Source: UBA7672 sp040398465
Lineage (GTDB): Bacteria > Pseudomonadota > Alphaproteobacteria > Caulobacterales > Hyphomonadaceae
Direction: 5' to 3'
Length of the DNA stretch: 64,000 nt
Assembly: GCA_040398465.1 (NCBI GenBank)
Contig: JBBAUA010000001.1
Span: 124,001 to 188,000, forward strand
The notes under the pieces are model-generated. The model did not search any database and was not told where the DNA came from. It saw only the letters and a program-made list of their open reading frames with translations. Of this stretch, positions 55,748-64,000 are shown piece by piece. Within the stretch, counting starts at the first letter, position 1, and each line of letters begins with the position of its first letter. Both the position numbers and the translations under genes were made by a program.

Positions 55748-56214
55748 AGATCACCTACGCAAAGAACCGGTTGCGGGATGCGATCGACAGCGCCCCGCCA
55801 ATGATGGCCGCCACCGCCGTCAAGCAGGCAGAAGCGCTGCTGGGCGAGATGGAGCAGGAGTGTCTGGCGCGACTCGACGTGTTGCTCGCAGCCTTTCCAC
55901 AGGGACTATCGGGTGACGAAGATGCGCGAAGCGCACAGATGCGCGAGGTCTACGATACGTCCCGGCGCATGATCGGCGTTGCGACAGTCGCGGGTATCCC
56001 CGAGATGGACATCGCAGCGCGAAGCCTCTGCGAAGTGGCAGATGCGCTGCTGGGCCGCCAGAAGACGGATTGGGAGCCGCTGCGCGTGCACATCAGCACG
56101 ATGCACCTGCTGCGTCGCTCGGACATTCCCGATCCCGCGAAGGGGCAGCTGCTCGTTGCACTTGAAAGCCTGCGGACAAAGATCGCTCCGGCGACGGCCT
56201 CGCAGCGGCGATAG
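55744..56214 (+). CDS. Helical protein coupled to the receiver-like gene
   Basis: 156 residues from the ATG at 55744, sharing ATGA with the upstream stop. Mostly helical: AVKQAEALLGEMEQECLARLDVLLAAF, then REVYDTSRRMIGVATVAGIPEMDIAARSLCEVADALLG and THSIDLRRS-like segments (here ISTMHLLRRSDIPDPAKGQLL). No known domain. The tight coupling suggests it works with the receiver protein. Confidence 0.7.
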   Translation: MKITYAKNRLRDAIDSAPPMMAATAVKQAEALLGEMEQECLARLDVLLAAFPQGLSGDEDARSAQMREVYDTSRRMIGVATVAGIPEMDIAARSLCEVADALLGRQKTDWEPLRVHISTMHLLRRSDIPDPAKGQLLVALESLRTKIAPATASQRR

Positions 56215-56217
56215 CTC

Positions 56218-56514
56218 TCAGCTCCCGCCGTCCAGCAGCTCCTTGAGGTAGGCGACGTGCTTGTCGAAGGCCTTGCGGCCGATGCGCGTCAGCGCCACGC
56301 GGGTACGTGGCTTCTTGCCCACGAAGTCCTTCTGCACGGCGATATAGCCCGCCTTCTCGAGGGCTGCGAGGTGCGTCGCCATGTTTCCGTCCGTCGCGCC
56401 CAGCACCGCCTTCAGCTTGTTGAATTCAAGCTGCTCTCCGTGGGCCAGCGCGTTGAGGGTTGCGGCTATGCGCAGCCGCATCGACTGATGGATGATCTCG
56501 TCGGGCCCATCCAT
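56218..56514 (-). CDS. Winged-helix transcriptional regulator
   Basis: 98 residues from the ATG at 56514 (an upstream ATG would add 22). MRLRIAATLNALAHGEQLEF, LGATDGNMATHLAALEKAGYIAVQKDF and RVALTRIGRKAFDKHVAYL fit the small winged-helix family used as one-component regulators of neighbouring operons. It is the last gene of a minus-strand operon with a membrane protein and a hydrolase and is a natural candidate to bind the palindrome at 58473-58493. Confidence 0.8.
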   Translation of the reverse strand: MDGPDEIIHQSMRLRIAATLNALAHGEQLEFNKLKAVLGATDGNMATHLAALEKAGYIAVQKDFVGKKPRTRVALTRIGRKAFDKHVAYLKELLDGGS

Positions 56515-56516
56515 GG

Positions 56517-57092
56517 TCAGGCGCTCCGGAGCCACAGGCCGCCAGCAATCAGCGAGCCGCCGCCGAAGACGCCCATCCACAATGCGTAGTACTCATCGAT
56601 CCAGACAAAGCCCGCCATGATTCCCGCCGCGGTGACGAAGCCGATGGCGAACAGGCGCCAGCCGGCCCAGATGCCCGATGCCATGTACATGAAGGGGAAG
56701 AAGATCGAGATCATCGCGTTCGTCTCGCGCGAGGTCTCCGGCCGGGAAATGAAGATCAGGCATGAGATGAAGGTCAGCGTGACAAGCCATGTGAGGCCGA
56801 CTCGCCGCGCTATCTTCACGTCGAACGAAGACTTTGCCCCCGGCTTGATTCCTCGCGACTGGATTACTCCCGTTACTGCGCTGGCGATCATGCCAATGAC
56901 GACGCCAGGGCCCCACGCCCAGTCGGTCTGGTCAGGCCAGAATTGCGTGACGGTGTTCGCGACCAGCCACACCAGCCCCCAGATGATGAAATGCGGAGCG
57001 CCCTGGTTGTAGCCTTTCAGCGTGACGATGCGACCGCTCGCCTGGCTCACTTCCTCCAGCGCCTTCGCTGCTTCCTCGCGCGTTACGTTCAT
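56517..57092 (-). CDS. Multi-helix membrane protein
   Basis: 191 residues. About five hydrophobic segments, including HFIIWGLVWLVANTVTQFW, GVVIGMIASAVTGVIQS, GLTWLVTLTFISCLIFIS and a tail WMGVFGGGSLIAGGLWL. The N-terminal EEVSQASGRIVTL is soluble. The gene starts four bases after the hydrolase stop and ends two bases before the regulator start. I do not recognise the family. Confidence 0.75.
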   Translation of the reverse strand: MNVTREEAAKALEEVSQASGRIVTLKGYNQGAPHFIIWGLVWLVANTVTQFWPDQTDWAWGPGVVIGMIASAVTGVIQSRGIKPGAKSSFDVKIARRVGLTWLVTLTFISCLIFISRPETSRETNAMISIFFPFMYMASGIWAGWRLFAIGFVTAAGIMAGFVWIDEYYALWMGVFGGGSLIAGGLWLRSA

Positions 57093-57096
57093 GGAG

Positions 57097-58449
57097 CTAC
57101 TCCTTCAGGGCGGCGTCGAAGAAAGCGACAACCTTCGGCCAGTTGTCCCTCCAGGCAGCCATGTTCGCTTCGCCCGTCCCGCCCAGCATCTCGCTGACAG
57201 GGGCCTGCGCCATTGAAGCAGCGTTGTCTGACGACGGGTCGCCCATGAAGACCATATGTCCCGCCGCGTCATAGCTGAGGTGTTGAACCTGATGCTTGAA
57301 GTTCTTTTCCTTCAGCCGCGCCACCACACGCTCGCCCATCTCGAACGACGGCCACAGCGCATCGGCCTTGCCTGAGACCAGCAGCACCGGACCGTTGGTT
57401 TTTTCGACCGGGATGATCGTCTCGGCACGTTGGGTCGCCTGAACAAGGACGTTCTCGAACATCGGTTTCATCGGGCGGCCGGGTCTATAGGCCATGCCGT
57501 CCGGCGTTACAAAGGGCAGGGCTTTCCCGCCGACCGTCCAGGCCGGGCCCATGTTCATCGGGTTCGAGAAGTTGAGTCCCTGCCACACGATTCCAGAGGG
57601 GGCGAATGCGGCCGCGGCCCTGATATCGTTTCGCCGCGACGCCAGCAGCAGCGCAGCCTCGGACCCGCGCGAGCCCCCAATCACGCCGATTGCGCCGGGG
57701 TCGATGCCCGGCTGCGCCTTGAGCCAGTCAACGGCAGAATCGAAGTATTCGAGAGGTATGTTTTCCAGCGTCTGCGGCAGCCCCTCTTCCCGGAAGTAAG
57801 CAAGCGCGAGCACGGCATAGCCATGACGTGTGAAGCCAGCGCCCACCCCGCTCGCCGCCTCGATGCCGCCCTCCGACCCGCCGAGCACGATCAGGGCAGG
57901 CGCCCGTCGCGTTCCTTCCGGGCGATAGAGTATCCCGTTGAGGCCGCCAGTGCGCACATCCTCACGGGTTGCGCCCTCCGCAGCAGGCGCACCGCGCGCC
58001 GCCGCCCTGGACGGTTGCGGCGCCGAGGCTGCGCCGGGAATCCGCTGCAGCGTTACAACGGCCGCAGTGTCGCCCGCCACGGCGATCGACGCTGACTCAA
58101 ACGTTACGGGCCATGACGTATCATTCCCGAAAGCATAGCCCTCGGCCGGCATGTTCATCTGCATGTCGCCGTTCTCGTCGTGGAAGGCCTGAATGGCGTA
58201 GCGGCCCAGCGCGACGCCTTCGAAGGTGACGGTTGTGGCGCCCGCTTTCGCATCGGCCATTCCACTGTGGGTCATGCAGGCGCCTGGGAAAGGCGCCTTG
58301 GGGTCACCGCACAACGTCGCGAGCACGCTGCCCTTGGACGCCGGGATGTCATTGATGGTCAGCGTTACCGTAGAGGTCTGGGCGAAAGCGGGGAGGGTGG
58401 CGGCGCCTGCAAGTACGGCGCAGGCGATGGCAATCATTCGGCGCGTCAT
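57097..58449 (-). CDS. Exported hydrolase with N-terminal DUF2141 and C-terminal acyl-CoA thioester hydrolase-like domain
   Basis: 450 residues from the ATG at 58449. The signal peptide ends near residue 24 (LPAFA/QT). The N-terminal domain (STVTLTINDIPASKGSVLATL, then GRYAIQAFHDENGDMQM) matches DUF2141. After a Pro/Ala-rich linker, the alpha/beta hydrolase part has ILYRPEGTRRAPALIVLGGSEGG and a nucleophile elbow GVIGGSRGSEAALL, resembling bile-acid-CoA/acyl-CoA thioester hydrolase C-terminal domains. The fusion is unusual. Substrate unknown. Confidence 0.8.
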   Translation of the reverse strand: MTRRMIAIACAVLAGAATLPAFAQTSTVTLTINDIPASKGSVLATLCGDPKAPFPGACMTHSGMADAKAGATTVTFEGVALGRYAIQAFHDENGDMQMNMPAEGYAFGNDTSWPVTFESASIAVAGDTAAVVTLQRIPGAASAPQPSRAAARGAPAAEGATREDVRTGGLNGILYRPEGTRRAPALIVLGGSEGGIEAASGVGAGFTRHGYAVLALAYFREEGLPQTLENIPLEYFDSAVDWLKAQPGIDPGAIGVIGGSRGSEAALLLASRRNDIRAAAAFAPSGIVWQGLNFSNPMNMGPAWTVGGKALPFVTPDGMAYRPGRPMKPMFENVLVQATQRAETIIPVEKTNGPVLLVSGKADALWPSFEMGERVVARLKEKNFKHQVQHLSYDAAGHMVFMGDPSSDNAASMAQAPVSEMLGGTGEANMAAWRDNWPKVVAFFDAALKE

Positions 58450-58472
58450 GGTCGCTCTCCTATGCGTGGAGA

Positions 58473-58503
58473 GTACTTTGTACAGCAAAGTACATTGTGT
58501 CAA
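58473..58503 (-). promoter_or_regulatory. Operator-like palindrome overlapping a promoter
   Basis: GTACTTTG (58473-58480) and CAAAGTAC (58486-58493) are perfect inverted repeats with a 5-base spacer. On the minus strand TTGACA (58503-58498) is a strong -35 hexamer, and TACAAA, 15 bases further, could be the -10, placing the palindrome between and over them. It lies 24 bases before the hydrolase start and probably controls the hydrolase-membrane-regulator operon. Confidence 0.65.
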
Positions 58504-59046
58504 TCGGCCTCCCTAGGCCCCGGTTTGCTGGCCTAGGGCGTGAGCATCGGGACAACGAACAGAGCGCCGGGGATCCTCGTCGAGCTGCGAATGCCGGCGA
58601 TTCGCGTGGCGAACAGGCATCCACTCCACGCTCATGAGGGGGCAGCCATTCGGTGCCGGCCACTTCCAGGCCCTCGTAAAGGAAGACGCCGGTCACGAAC
58701 GTCACATCCAAGAAGGACGCGTATCAAACACGCGGGCCGCCGAAGATTACACGGCCGCCGAGCCCGAGATTTGGCCAGCTGGCGTTGTCTTCCACCGTCA
58801 CGAGCTTTTCGCTGATCGTACCGCTGAGAGCCTGCATGAGCTGCTTACCTGGAGTTTTCGGTGAGCGCATGATGTTCGTACCGGCTCCCGCGCGTCGCGC
58901 AGGACGCCGGCGCAGCCGCTGCACCTGGTTCCGGGACGCGTCAGTGCGACCGTATTGATGCGGTGAGGCTAAAAGCGAAAGGGCCCCAGCAACCGACTAC
59001 CGGTCACTGGGGCCCTTGTTCTTCTTCCAGCCAATCCAGCCGAAGA
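58504..59046. other. Gene-poor interval upstream of the hydrolase operon
   Basis: Open frames on both strands are short and without recognisable domains. The minus-strand segments reading TISEKLVTVEDNASWPNLGLGGRVIFGGPRV and then, in a shifted frame, DVTFVTGVFLYEGLEVAGTEW look somewhat protein-like, so a decayed gene is possible. A terminator for the pet operon lies at 58979-59017. Confidence 0.35.
58979..59017 (-). terminator. Intrinsic terminator of the petABC operon
   Basis: AAGGGCCCCAG (58979-58989) and CTGGGGCCCTT (59007-59017) form a perfect 11-bp stem with a 17-base loop, 30 bases past the petC stop. On the minus strand it is followed by a T-rich tail (TTTCGCTTTTAG). Confidence 0.8.
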
Positions 59047-60111
59047 TCAGTGTTCGATGTTCCGCCACAGGCGCTTGTAGGACAGGAACACCAGCAGGGC
59101 GAGAAGGAGCAGGTAGGGGATCACCGCTGAGCCGATCTGTTTGCGGGCCACGGCTTTCGGATCGCCTGCCCAGGCCAGGAACACGGCCACATCATGCGCC
59201 ATCTGTTCCTGCGAGCTCGCCGTGCCGTCATCGAAGGTGACTTCGGCGTACTCCAGCGGCCACGCCATGGCAAGGAAGCCGCCGGGCGGCTTGTGGCGCG
59301 GGTCTCCCGACCAGCTGGCCGTCGTGTCACCGGGGAAGTAGGCGTTGTAGTGCTGGCCCGGCGCCACGGTGAGACCTGCTGGCGGCGGGGTGTAGCCCAT
59401 CAGCAGCGAATAGATGTAGCCGGCGCCGCCATGACGGGCCTTCGTGATTACCGAGAGGTCCGGCGGCAGTGCGCCGCCATTGCCTGCGCGCGCCGCAATG
59501 TCGTTCGCGAACGGCCCAAGAATCCGGTCAGACGTCTTCGCCGGCATCATCAACTGATCGCCGGAGTCCGGATCGGTCGTGGGGATCTGGTTGGTGAAGG
59601 TCGCCGCGATCTGTTTCACGACCGGGTTGTCGTTCGGGTTGGGATAGCGCGGGTCGTAGAACGGCCCACCCTGTTCGCCGAGGTTTCGAAACGACAGCAG
59701 CTTCATGCCATGGCAGACGGAGCAGACTTCCGAATAGACCTTGAAGCCGCGTTGCAGCTGGTTCTGGTCGAACGTCCCGAAATAGCCGTCATGCGGCCAG
59801 CCGCCGGCAGGCTCGAGCAGTTCATGGCCGCCGCCAGCTGCGTGAGCTTCGCCGCCTGCACCCTCTTCTCCACCATGACCACCAGAGGCGTCAGCGGCAG
59901 GAGGGATGATAGGTTGCGCAGGCGCAACTTCGGTGGTCGGCGCGGGGCTGGTTGTCGTGGGCGTGTCGGTCGGCGCCGGCTGGGCATCGGCCGGCGCAGC
60001 GGGTTGATCCGCCCCCGGAGCCGTTGAGGGCTGCTGCGCAACGGCAGAAATCCCGAAGGCTGCGAGCGACGTGGCGAGGAGGCCGGCGAGGGCGAGTTTG
60101 GCGAAGCGCAT
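59047..60111 (-). CDS. petC: Ubiquinol-cytochrome c reductase, cytochrome c1 subunit
   Basis: 354 residues from the ATG at 60111. A signal peptide ends near SAVA/QQ. An extension of roughly 85 residues rich in Pro, Ala, Thr and Gly (AAPADAQPAPTDTPT and a GGHGGEEGAGG stretch) precedes the heme motif CSVCHG. Conserved c1 segments are SFRNLGEQGGPFYDPRYPNPN and ARAGNGGALPPDLSVITKARHGG; a C-terminal membrane anchor is at about 330-348 (IPYLLLLALLVFLSYKRLW). It carries electrons from the Rieske protein to cytochrome c. Confidence 0.94.
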   Translation of the reverse strand: MRFAKLALAGLLATSLAAFGISAVAQQPSTAPGADQPAAPADAQPAPTDTPTTTSPAPTTEVAPAQPIIPPAADASGGHGGEEGAGGEAHAAGGGHELLEPAGGWPHDGYFGTFDQNQLQRGFKVYSEVCSVCHGMKLLSFRNLGEQGGPFYDPRYPNPNDNPVVKQIAATFTNQIPTTDPDSGDQLMMPAKTSDRILGPFANDIAARAGNGGALPPDLSVITKARHGGAGYIYSLLMGYTPPPAGLTVAPGQHYNAYFPGDTTASWSGDPRHKPPGGFLAMAWPLEYAEVTFDDGTASSQEQMAHDVAVFLAWAGDPKAVARKQIGSAVIPYLLLLALLVFLSYKRLWRNIEH

Positions 60112-60121
60112 GTGTCTCTCC

Positions 60122-61579
60122 CTATTCCGCGGCCACAGGAGCAGCGCCCGGCGCAGTCGAAGCCGGAGCGACGTGCTTCTTGCCACGCACGCTGTCCGCA
60201 ATCGATGGCGGCCGCGCCTTCGGCTTCTCGACGATGCCGAGCACCGGCAGGATCACGAGGAAATACAGGAAGTAGTAGGCCCCGAGGAGCTGCGAGAGCC
60301 ACAGCCACTTGAAGCCTTCTTCCTGGATCGCGATGCTCGCGCCGGCCGAAGCAGGCAGGCTCGCCTGGAAAGCGGTGGCGTCGGCGTACTCGGCGTATTT
60401 CGGGGAGACCTTCGCGGCGCCATTGGTGTCAACATAGTTCACGACGAGGCCGTCTGACCATTTGAAGACCAGCTTGTCCGGATCGTTTGCGCCGCAGAAA
60501 CCGAGACCGATCGCGGACACGACGAACAACACGAAGAACTGCTGTCCCATGGGCCGGTAGCGCATCGAGCGGACCTTCGAGGTGTCCAGCCAGGGCACGA
60601 CGAACAGGATCAGGATCGAGCCGAACATCGCGAACACGCCAAGCAGCTTGGCTTCGATCGGGCCGATGTCGAACGTGATGGCGCGCAGGATCGCGTAGAA
60701 TGGCAGCAGGTACCATTCCGGCACGATGTGCGCCGGAGTAACCAGCGGGTTGGCCTCGATCGAGTTATCGGCGTGGCCGAGCGCGTTCGGCGCGAAGAAG
60801 ACGAAGTAGGCGAATACCACCAGGAAGATCAGGATCGCGAAGCCGTCCTTCACCGTGTAGTAGGGGTGGAAAGGAACGGTGTCCTTCTTGACGTCCTTCA
60901 CCGACACGCCGGTCGGGTTGTTATTGCCCGGTACGTGCAGCGCCCAGATATGCAGGACCACGATGCCCGCAATCACGAACGGCAGCAGGTAGTGCAGCGA
61001 GAAGAACCGGTTGAGTGTAGCCTCCCCGATTGCTGGTCCGCCCATCAGGTATGTTTTTACGGTGTCGCCGACCAGCGGGATCGCGCCGATCAGGTTCGTG
61101 ATGACGGCCGAGCCGTGGAACGACATCTGGCCCCAGGGCAACACATAGCCCATGAACGCCGTCGCCATCATCAGCAGGTAGATCACCACGCCGAGGATCC
61201 AGATCACTTCGCGCGGCTGTTTGTATGAGCCGTAGTAGAGCCCGCGGAACATGTGGATGTAGACGGCGAGGAAGAACATCGATGCGCCGTTGGCGTGAAT
61301 GTTCCTGATCAGCCAGCCATAATCTACGTCGCGCATGATGCGCTCGACCGACGCGAACGCGCCCTGCGTCGTGGCCACATAATGCATCGCCAGCACGATG
61401 CCGGTAGCGATCTGCACCATCAAGCAGACCGCCAGGATACCGCCGAAGGTATACCAGTAGTTGAGGTTCTTCGGCGTTGGGAAATCCATCAGATCCGCGC
61501 CGAAGCGGATGATCGGAAGACGGGTATCGAGCCACTTCTCGAAGCCGGTCTTTGGTTCGTAGATCGACGGTCCGCTCAT
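60122..61579 (-). CDS. petB: Ubiquinol-cytochrome c reductase, cytochrome b subunit
   Basis: 485 residues. Eight membrane helices, with quinone-site and heme residues in GQMSFHGSAVITNLIGAIPLVGD, HYLLPFVIAGIVVLHIWALH and the PEWY motif in HIVPEWYLLPFYAILRAI. It forms the redox core of complex III, oxidising ubiquinol at the periplasmic face and reducing it at the cytosolic one. It is ten bases upstream of petC and sixteen bases downstream of petA on the minus strand. Confidence 0.97.
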   Translation of the reverse strand: MSGPSIYEPKTGFEKWLDTRLPIIRFGADLMDFPTPKNLNYWYTFGGILAVCLMVQIATGIVLAMHYVATTQGAFASVERIMRDVDYGWLIRNIHANGASMFFLAVYIHMFRGLYYGSYKQPREVIWILGVVIYLLMMATAFMGYVLPWGQMSFHGSAVITNLIGAIPLVGDTVKTYLMGGPAIGEATLNRFFSLHYLLPFVIAGIVVLHIWALHVPGNNNPTGVSVKDVKKDTVPFHPYYTVKDGFAILIFLVVFAYFVFFAPNALGHADNSIEANPLVTPAHIVPEWYLLPFYAILRAITFDIGPIEAKLLGVFAMFGSILILFVVPWLDTSKVRSMRYRPMGQQFFVLFVVSAIGLGFCGANDPDKLVFKWSDGLVVNYVDTNGAAKVSPKYAEYADATAFQASLPASAGASIAIQEEGFKWLWLSQLLGAYYFLYFLVILPVLGIVEKPKARPPSIADSVRGKKHVAPASTAPGAAPVAAE

Positions 61580-61595
61580 GAGCCCCTGCCTTCGA

Positions 61596-62177
61596 CTACA
61601 GCGAAATCTTGATCATTGTCGGCGAGATGTACGCATATTCCGGGATCGCCAGATTCTTTGGCGCCGGACCTTTGCGGATACGTCCCGACGTATCGTAGTG
61701 CGAGCCGTGGCATGGGCAGTACCAGCCGCCGAACTCGCCGACAGCCCCCTGCGCAGGACCGACCGGCACGCAGCCGAGGTGCGTGCAGGCGCCCGACGTG
61801 ATGAGGAATGCCGCATTGTAGGAACCGTCCGCCATCTTCACGAGGCGTGACTCGTCCGTCGCCGGATCGCGCATGCTGGCCGTGTCATCGGCCTTGGCGC
61901 GTGCAATCTCCGCCGCCGTGCGGTGACGCACGAAGAAGGGCAGGCCGCCAATGCCAACCCGGATCTCGCTGCCTTCCGGCACTTTCGAGATGTCGACTTC
62001 CGCGGCCGATGCGGCCTTGGTGTCGCCTGCGGGCCCGAGTTGTTGCACGAAGGGCCATGCAACCATCGCGACGCCGCCGGCTGCGGCTACGCCTGCTGCA
62101 ATGTGGATGAAATCCCTGCGGGTTTCTCCAGCGTGAGCAGAGTCTGCTGTTGCGGCCTTGGATCCGTGTTCCGACAC
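61596..62177 (-). CDS. petA: Ubiquinol-cytochrome c reductase, Rieske iron-sulfur subunit
   Basis: 193 residues from the GTG at 62177. A twin-arginine-type signal anchor (TRRDFIHIAAGVAAAGGVAMVAW) is retained as membrane helix. Cluster ligands are Cys131 and His133 in CTHLGC and Cys154 and His157 in CPCHGSHYD. It passes electrons from ubiquinol to cytochrome c1. It opens the petABC operon and is divergent from trmL with 94 bases between starts. Confidence 0.96.
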   Translation of the reverse strand: MSEHGSKAATADSAHAGETRRDFIHIAAGVAAAGGVAMVAWPFVQQLGPAGDTKAASAAEVDISKVPEGSEIRVGIGGLPFFVRHRTAAEIARAKADDTASMRDPATDESRLVKMADGSYNAAFLITSGACTHLGCVPVGPAQGAVGEFGGWYCPCHGSHYDTSGRIRKGPAPKNLAIPEYAYISPTMIKISL

Positions 62178-62271
62178 ACGAGTCTCCCATGCTATCCGGA
62201 GCTTTGGATGCCTTATCACCGCGGCAGGGTCAGACCCCGACGTGGCGTGGTGTCGCAAGAAAGCCCCATCC

Positions 62272-62751
62272 GTGACGGAACCGTTTAAATTGCGCCTCGC
62301 ACTCTTTCAACCTGACATCCCCCAGAATCTTGGGGCAAATCTCCGCCTGGCGGCGTGCCTTGGAGTCGCAGTCGACATTATCGAGCCGTGCGGCTTCCCG
62401 CTGACCGATCGCGCTTTGCGGCGCACGGCGATGGACTATGGGGAAAACGTCGCGATTTCCCGGCATTCAGGCTGGTCCGCATTTCGCGACTCGCAGTTGG
62501 CCTCAGGAGCGCGGCTGATCCTTTTCACGACGCGCGGCAGCGTCCGCCTCGAAGCTCATGCCTTCGAGCGCGGTGATATCCTTCTCTTCGGCAGGGAATC
62601 GGCCGGCGTCCCGGACGACGTCCACGCCGTCGCCGACTCACGCGTCGCGATTCCCTTGGTCAGCGGAGCCCGATCGCTGAATGTCGCGATGTCTGCGGGC
62701 ATTGCCCTGTGGGAAGCTCTCCGACAGACGGATCAGCTGCCAGTGGGTTGA
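62272..62751 (+). CDS. trmL: tRNA (cytidine(34)-2'-O)-methyltransferase
   Basis: 159 residues from the GTG at 62272. LALFQPDIPQNLGANLRLAACLGVAVDIIEPCGF, then LLFGRESAGVPDDVH and VAIPLVSGARSLNVAMSAGIALWEAL are the knotted SPOUT-fold motifs of TrmL. It 2'-O-methylates the wobble nucleotide of tRNA-Leu species. It is divergent from petA. Confidence 0.93.
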   Translation: MTEPFKLRLALFQPDIPQNLGANLRLAACLGVAVDIIEPCGFPLTDRALRRTAMDYGENVAISRHSGWSAFRDSQLASGARLILFTTRGSVRLEAHAFERGDILLFGRESAGVPDDVHAVADSRVAIPLVSGARSLNVAMSAGIALWEALRQTDQLPVG

Positions 62752-62845
62752 ACCAGAAATTGTCTGCAAAAGCCCGCCTCGACGATGCAGTCGGCCCATG
62801 TCATCGTCGGTCCCGCATTGCCGTCAGGGGATGAACGCGCGGGCC

Positions 62846-64000
62846 AATGACGTCACCGGATCTTCAGTTGAAATTCCACAAGGACCGCGATCGTCTCCTC
62901 GCCGAGGCGCACGCGCGGCCATCGACGCCGCTGGCGGCGCCGGCGCTTGCGACGCGGATCGTCTCCTTGTCGGGAGAAGCGGGGTCAGAGGGCGATCGCC
63001 TTCACATGGCCGCGCTCTGCCGCAAGTTTGCAGCCCCCGAGCCGGGCGTCGGCGCGAGATGGTGCCTGCTTGACGCTGGATCGTGGTCGCTGCGCTGGGA
63101 GCGGCACACTGAAGCGTCCACCTGGACTGTCTTTCGCCCCGGCGTCGAACCAGACGTCGCCAACTTCGGCGTCACGGCGCTCGACGTCGTGCCGCGGGAC
63201 TGGCTCTCCGAGATGCCAGGCGAGATACTCGTTGCCGCCCATGCTGCGATCGTCGCTGCCCGGCCATCGCATTTTCCTTTCGCGCCTGACGAGCTGGTCG
63301 CGGCCCGCATCGCATCGGGCGCGATCCAGGTCTTCTCCGATTTTCGCGCCGGCCCGGATTCCTTCACCCGGTTCGTCCTCGTCGACGGCGGCTCGGGCGA
63401 AGCTCTCGTGGGGCGCACGCTGCAGCAGCTGTTTGAGGTGGAAACCTACCGCCTGCTGGCGCTGCTGACCTACCCATTGGCGCTCCAGGCAACCGCTGCG
63501 CTGACAGACCTCGAGGGCGAGATCGATGCGGCCGCCGCCCAGGTGGTCAACGAGAACGGCGTCGAATCGGACCGCACCCTCGTCAACAAGCTCGCCGCTC
63601 TCGCCGGGCAGGCCGAGCGGCTTGCGGGCCAGACAAACTTCCGCGTCGCCGCCTCGCGCGCCTATTACGGCCTCGTCGGCGCCCGCATCGCAAGCTGGAA
63701 CGAGCAGGCAATCGATGGCCGGCCCACCCTTGGCGAGTTCATGGAGCGCCGGCTCGCGCCCGCCATGCGGACGTGCGTCTCCGTCGCTGAACGCCAGCAG
63801 GGCGCCATCGAGCGGATCGCCCGCACCGTGCAGATCCTCAACACGCGCGTCGAGGTCGCGTCCGAGATGGTTAACGTCAACCTTCTGGCGTCCATGGACA
63901 GCCGCTCGCGCGTCCAGCTCCGCCTGCAGGAGACCGTCGAAGGCCTGTCAATTGTCGCGGTCTCCTACTACGCGCTGTCGCTTCTGAAGGTGGCCTTCGA
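62846..64000 (+). CDS. DUF3422 family protein, truncated by window end
   Basis: 384 codons are visible from the ATG at 62846, and the frame stays open to the edge. LQLKFHKDRDRLLAEAHARPSTPLAAPALA, HFPFAPDELVAARI, VETYRLLALLTYPLALQATAAL and NVNLLASMDSRSRVQLRLQETVEGLSIVAVSYYALSL match DUF3422, a membrane-associated family of unknown biochemistry. Helical coiled stretches and a membrane segment near the end are expected for the family. No earlier in-frame start was found. Confidence 0.88.

Overview
The window is high-GC, densely packed DNA from a free-living alphaproteobacterium. Support for this comes from a Rieske-cytochrome b-cytochrome c1 operon, a class II (plant-type) DAHP synthase, a murein amidase-PBP1A-prfB gene order, a GyrA with an acidic C-terminal insert, and a stand-alone FliN-type protein. 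A Caulobacterales/Hyphomonadaceae-like bacterium fits best, but this is an inference without a database search. Most of the window is ordinary chromosomal housekeeping. There is no rRNA, CRISPR array, prophage or intact insertion sequence.

Layout. 1-7 kb: end of a cell-wall amidase, PBP1A, prfB with a programmed frameshift, and a TonB-dependent receptor. 7-13 kb: gyrA, coaD, two cyclophilins and a DUF502 membrane protein. 12.6-16.4 kb: a hydrolase and recG on the minus strand, then a repeat-rich intergenic region. 16-22 kb: asd, with a possible leader peptide, and DAHP synthase, followed by small exported proteins, a DUF2185 protein and a MATE transporter. 22-29 kb: HU, oxidoreductases, a MAPEG protein, a two-domain retropepsin and an acyltransferase. 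29-37 kb: an alpha-glucosidase, an SMR transporter and a loose molybdopterin cluster (moaE, moaB, moaA, moaD) interrupted by a frameshifted gene, an aldo/keto reductase and a beta-lactamase-like hydrolase, ending at rpsU.

37.6-40.2 kb holds a tightly overlapping three-gene minus-strand operon: a membrane-anchored flavin/2Fe-2S reductase, a membrane protein with two H-x13-H helices (a bis-heme b signature), and a membrane-anchored octaheme cytochrome c. Together they look like a complete electron wire from cytosolic NAD(P)H across the membrane to the periplasm. It is the best candidate here for an undescribed system.

40-51 kb: a lipoprotein, lipB, a FliN-type protein, tRNA-Leu(GAG), mgtE, a membrane-anchored GH24 lysozyme, isovaleryl-CoA dehydrogenase, an esterase, a YCII-family protein beside debris of a YCII/sigma-factor pair, a small exported peptide, a methyltransferase, ndk with a GNAT gene that lacks a normal start codon, a lipoprotein and an enoyl-CoA hydratase. 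51.7-55 kb: efp, epmA and epmB, the EF-P beta-lysylation set, with a lipoprotein gene between the two enzymes. 55-58.5 kb: a degenerate response regulator with a partner, then a self-contained operon (fused hydrolase, membrane protein, winged-helix regulator) behind a palindrome that overlaps its promoter. 59-62.2 kb: petABC on the minus strand, then trmL and the start of a DUF3422 gene that runs off the window.
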